Shown here: piece after piece, positions 7,757 to 9,904 of the stretch | Numbering within the stretch: the stretch's first letter is position 1 | How the letters are laid out: each line of letters starts with the position of its first letter | NCBI GenBank assembly: GCA_902796465.1 | Contig: CADBPK010000163.1 | Span: forward strand, 1 to 9,904 | Direction: 5' to 3' | DNA: 9,904 nucleotides | Source: an uncultured Erysipelotrichaceae bacterium | Lineage (GTDB): Bacteria > Bacillota_I > Bacilli_A > Erysipelotrichales > Erysipelotrichaceae | Made by a program: the position numbers and the translations under genes | The notes under the pieces: generated by a model | The model's input: only the letters and a program-made list of their open reading frames with translations | Database searches by the model: none | What the model was told of the DNA's origin: nothing

Positions 7757-7786
7757 TTGCCTCTTCGACTTTACAATTTGTATACT
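7757..7786 (+). promoter_or_regulatory. Probable promoter of the LacI-family gene
   Basis: TTGCCT (7757-7762), an 18-bp spacer and TATACT (7781-7786) form a plausible vegetative promoter, with a start near 7793 and a leader of about 70 nt. An 11-bp dyad TACAA-T-TTGTA (7772-7782) overlaps the -10 box. A separate perfect TATAAT at 7724-7729 has no good -35 box at the usual distance and is a weaker alternative. Confidence 0.45.
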
Positions 7787-7862
7787 TTGATTTTTGATTT
7801 TTCTCATGCTATCATTTTGTTCAATTAAATAAGGTAATTAAAATAATAGAAAAGGAGGATTT

Positions 7863-8888
7863 ATGCGGCTGAAAAGAGTCACAATGCAGGAAATTGCTGA
7901 CGCATGCGGATTATCGCGCAATACAGTCTCAAAAGCCTTCAACGGACGCGGCTCTGTACCGGAAACTACGAAAAATCTGATTTTTGCCAAAGCCCAGGAA
8001 CTTGGATATTATCAGCATTCAGCCGGAGGCGAACCGGTTCAGAAAAATACAGGTACAATCGCGGTTCTGACCCAGCATAAACTTCTCAGTCATAATTTCG
8101 GCGCGTTCTTCATTACGAGTTTTACCGACCGGATCAGCCGCTTTGGATACACCATGAAGATGTATGAGATATCCCGTGAAGAAATCACCGCAAAAAAACT
8201 GCCGCCTCATTTTGATCCGAAAGAGACAGCCGGGATCCTCGGTATTGAACTGTTTGACCGGGAATACATTGAAATGATCTGTTCCCTCAAACTGCCGACT
8301 ATTTTTGTGGACGGATATCCCCGTGCCCGTGAATCGCTGATAAACTGTGATTTTATTTCCATGGAAAACATTACAAGCGAAACCATCCTGGTCAGCCGCA
8401 TGATCGAACACGGTGCGAAAAAGATCGGATTTGTAGGAGATTACGAACACTGCAACAGTTTCTATGAACGGTGGATCGCTTATTGCGGCTGCCTGTATAA
8501 ATCCGGTCTTTCCGTAAACAGAGATCTCTGCATTCTGAAAGAAGACGGCCTGCAGTACGAGAATATCGAATGGCTTCTGGAACAGCTTGACGCTATGCCG
8601 GAAATGCCGGATGCGTTTGCCTGTGCCAATGACTATCTCGCCATTCATCTGATGACCGCACTGAAAGAAAAAGGACTGTCAATCCCCGAGGATGTGATGG
8701 TATCGGGATTTGACGGATCCATGGAAGCCGCTCTCGTCCAGCCTTCCCTGAGCAGCGCCCAGATTCCAAGCAGTGACATCGGCAGACTTTCAGCCTTCTT
8801 CCTGGCACAAAGGATCCAGTACCCTGATTTCCCCCTTCAGTGGGTCTATGTGAAGACTATACCGATGTATGGGGAAAGCACCCGCTGA
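7863..8888 (+). CDS. LacI-family sugar-responsive transcriptional regulator
   Basis: DNA-binding regulator of 341 residues, typical in length for the LacI/GalR family. The start at 7863 follows AAAGGAGG (7851-7858) by 4 nt; the next Met (residue 8) would cut into the DNA-binding domain. Residues 7-26 form the helix-turn-helix (TMQEIADACGLSRNTVSKAF), continuing through GRGSVPETTKNLI to GYY at 48-50. From about 63 on lies the periplasmic-binding-protein-like sensor domain, with GAKKIGFVGD (184-193), CANDYLAIHLM (254-264), VSGFDGS (280-286) and the C-terminal strand KTIPMYGEST. The linker after GYYQ lacks the usual Ala-x-x-Leu hinge-helix pattern seen in LacI and PurR, so DNA contact in the operator centre may differ. 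It is divergent from the giant lipoprotein gene and probably represses it until a sugar, perhaps a fructan product, binds. Activation is possible but less usual. The ligand cannot be read from sequence. Confidence 0.92.
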   Translation: MRLKRVTMQEIADACGLSRNTVSKAFNGRGSVPETTKNLIFAKAQELGYYQHSAGGEPVQKNTGTIAVLTQHKLLSHNFGAFFITSFTDRISRFGYTMKMYEISREEITAKKLPPHFDPKETAGILGIELFDREYIEMICSLKLPTIFVDGYPRARESLINCDFISMENITSETILVSRMIEHGAKKIGFVGDYEHCNSFYERWIAYCGCLYKSGLSVNRDLCILKEDGLQYENIEWLLEQLDAMPEMPDAFACANDYLAIHLMTALKEKGLSIPEDVMVSGFDGSMEAALVQPSLSSAQIPSSDIGRLSAFFLAQRIQYPDFPLQWVYVKTIPMYGESTR

Positions 8889-8909
8889 TCCGAAACACAA
8901 TCGTTTTTT

Positions 8910-8940
8910 AACCGATGCCTTTGCATCGGTTTTTCATTTT
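8910..8940 (+). terminator. Intrinsic terminator after the LacI-family gene
   Basis: A 9-bp stem (AACCGATGC at 8910-8918 with GCATCGGTT at 8923-8931) with a CTTT loop is followed by TTTCATTTT. It starts 22 nt after the regulator stop codon and is a standard rho-independent terminator for the plus strand. Confidence 0.88.
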
Positions 8941-8949
8941 CCCCGTAAC

Positions 8950-8974
8950 AAAAAAGGACGATATATCTTCGTCC
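8950..8974 (-). terminator. Intrinsic terminator after kbl
   Basis: Read on the minus strand, GGACGA (8969-8974) pairs with TCGTCC (8956-8961) across a 7-nt loop and is followed by six T residues (8950-8955). It lies about 45 nt beyond the kbl stop codon. A third copy of the arm (AAGGACGAT on the minus strand, 9001-9009) can pair with the same 3' arm over 9 bp with a longer loop, so two alternative hairpins share the T tract. Confidence 0.75.
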
Positions 8975-9019
8975 CTGAATGAAAATTCATTTCCGGATAC
9001 ATCGTCCTTAAAACGGCTG

Positions 9020-9904
9020 TTATTTTTTCTCAAACCATCCTTCGTCCTGCATTTCCTGCCGTACTTCCTTAAAGCATTTCACCGCAAATTCCAGATCTTC
9101 CTTTGTATGGCATGCGTTGACCTGTGTGCGGATACGGGCTTTTCCTTTCGGAACGACCGGATAGGAGAACGCCACAACATAGACTCCCTTTTCCACCATT
9201 CTGCGGGCAAATTCCGCTGTAATCATTTCATCATACAGCATGACCGGAACGCACGGATGTGTTCCCGGGATCACATCGAATCCCGCTTCGACCAGATTCT
9301 TCCGGTAATCCACCGTGATCTCTTCCAGATGATCCCTGAGTTCCGTGCTTTCTTCCAGCATATCAAACAGTTCAATAGCCGCGCCGGTAATTGCCGGTGC
9401 CAGGGAATTGGAGAACAGATACGGACGGCTTCTCTGCCGCAGGAGATCAATGATCTCTTTCCGTCCGGATGTATAGCCGCCGGATGCGCCGCCGAGCGCT
9501 TTGCCCAGCGTTCCGGTTATGATATCCACCCTGCCTTCCACACCGTTGTATTCAGGCGTACCTCTGCCTTTCTTGCCGACAAAGCCTACCGCATGGGAAT
9601 CATCCACCATGACAAGTGCTTCGTATTTGTCCGCCAGGTCACAGATCCCTTTCAGATTGCAGATAATTCCGTCCATGGAGAAAACGCCGTCGGTAGCGAT
9701 CAATTTGATCTTTGCGCCGTCCGCATCAGCCTGTTTCAGCTTTTCTTCCAGATCCGCCATGTCATTGTTCTTATAGCGGTATCTTTTTGCCTTGCACAGA
9801 CGTACGCCGTCGATAATGGAAGCGTGATTCAGCTCATCACTGATCACGGCATCTTCTGTCGAAAGCAGTGTTTCAAACAGTCCGCCGTTGGCATCAAAGC
9901 ATGA
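9020..9904 (-). CDS. kbl: 2-amino-3-ketobutyrate CoA ligase (glycine C-acetyltransferase), 5' end outside window
   Basis: PLP-dependent enzyme of the alpha-oxoamine synthase family that splits 2-amino-3-ketobutyrate with CoA into glycine and acetyl-CoA, the second step of threonine degradation after threonine dehydrogenase. The frame stays open to the window edge (visible protein starts [14 protein letters not shown]), so the gene is partial. 294 residues are visible, and about 105-110 N-terminal residues are missing compared with the E. coli enzyme of 398. Visible motifs are [10 protein letters not shown] (26-35), DGVFSMDG (72-79), DDSHAVGF (101-108) and GTLGKALGG, whose Lys135 is the PLP-binding residue. 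The close agreement with E. coli Kbl as I recall it distinguishes it from the related KAS, BioF and ALA synthase enzymes. It converges on the LacI-family gene and is functionally separate from the sugar locus. Its promoter and any tdh partner lie outside the window. Confidence 0.96.
   Translation of the reverse strand, partial: SCFDANGGLFETLLSTEDAVISDELNHASIIDGVRLCKAKRYRYKNNDMADLEEKLKQADADGAKIKLIATDGVFSMDGIICNLKGICDLADKYEALVMVDDSHAVGFVGKKGRGTPEYNGVEGRVDIITGTLGKALGGASGGYTSGRKEIIDLLRQRSRPYLFSNSLAPAITGAAIELFDMLEESTELRDHLEEITVDYRKNLVEAGFDVIPGTHPCVPVMLYDEMITAEFARRMVEKGVYVVAFSYPVVPKGKARIRTQVNACHTKEDLEFAVKCFKEVRQEMQDEGWFEKK

Noticed and set aside
8019..8648. Minus-strand frame of about 209 codons opposite the LacI-family gene
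   Set aside because: It is a shadow of a well-supported regulator gene, with no start signal and no family resemblance.
8915..9904. Long plus-strand open frame (about 329 codons) over the right end
   Set aside because: It lies antisense to kbl, whose protein is clearly recognisable. The plus-strand translation is rich in His, Cys and Phe with no family resemblance, and it starts inside the terminator.

Overview
The window looks like chromosomal DNA of a low-to-mid GC Bacillota bacterium, probably a gut-type Clostridia or Erysipelotrichia-like organism. The evidence is strong AGGAGG-type ribosome binding sites, Gram-positive lipoprotein signal peptides, a LacI-family regulator and compact intrinsic terminators. 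The genus cannot be fixed from the sequence alone. There are four protein-coding genes, one of them cut by the right edge, and no RNA genes, CRISPR array or mobile element that I can support.

Positions 1-7514 (minus strand) hold a two-gene carbohydrate locus. The first gene transcribed encodes a very large lipoprotein of about 1,921 residues. After its lipobox it consists almost entirely of twelve tandem beta-sandwich modules resembling carbohydrate-binding modules of the CBM4/9 type, with no recognisable catalytic domain. After a 56-bp gap comes a second lipoprotein of about 527 residues. It is a GH32-type (fructan or sucrose clan) glycoside hydrolase whose nucleophile motif is non-canonical. 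A strong hairpin at 51-75 ends this unit.

Positions 7515-7862 are an AT-rich divergent control region. On the minus strand it has a TTGACA -35 box, a 17-bp spacer and a CATACT -10 box for the giant lipoprotein. A perfect 11-bp dyad sits inside that spacer and is a good candidate operator. A leader that can fold into hairpins follows. On the plus strand there is a promoter for a divergent LacI-family regulator (7863-8888). The simplest model is that the regulator senses a sugar and represses the lipoprotein unit; the giant protein would hold polysaccharide at the cell surface and the GH32 enzyme would cut it. No transporter or cytoplasmic sugar enzyme is in view, so the substrate is open.

Positions 8889-9904 hold two back-to-back terminators and the 3' three quarters of kbl (2-amino-3-ketobutyrate CoA ligase, threonine/glycine metabolism). 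This housekeeping gene is unrelated to the sugar locus and marks its boundary.
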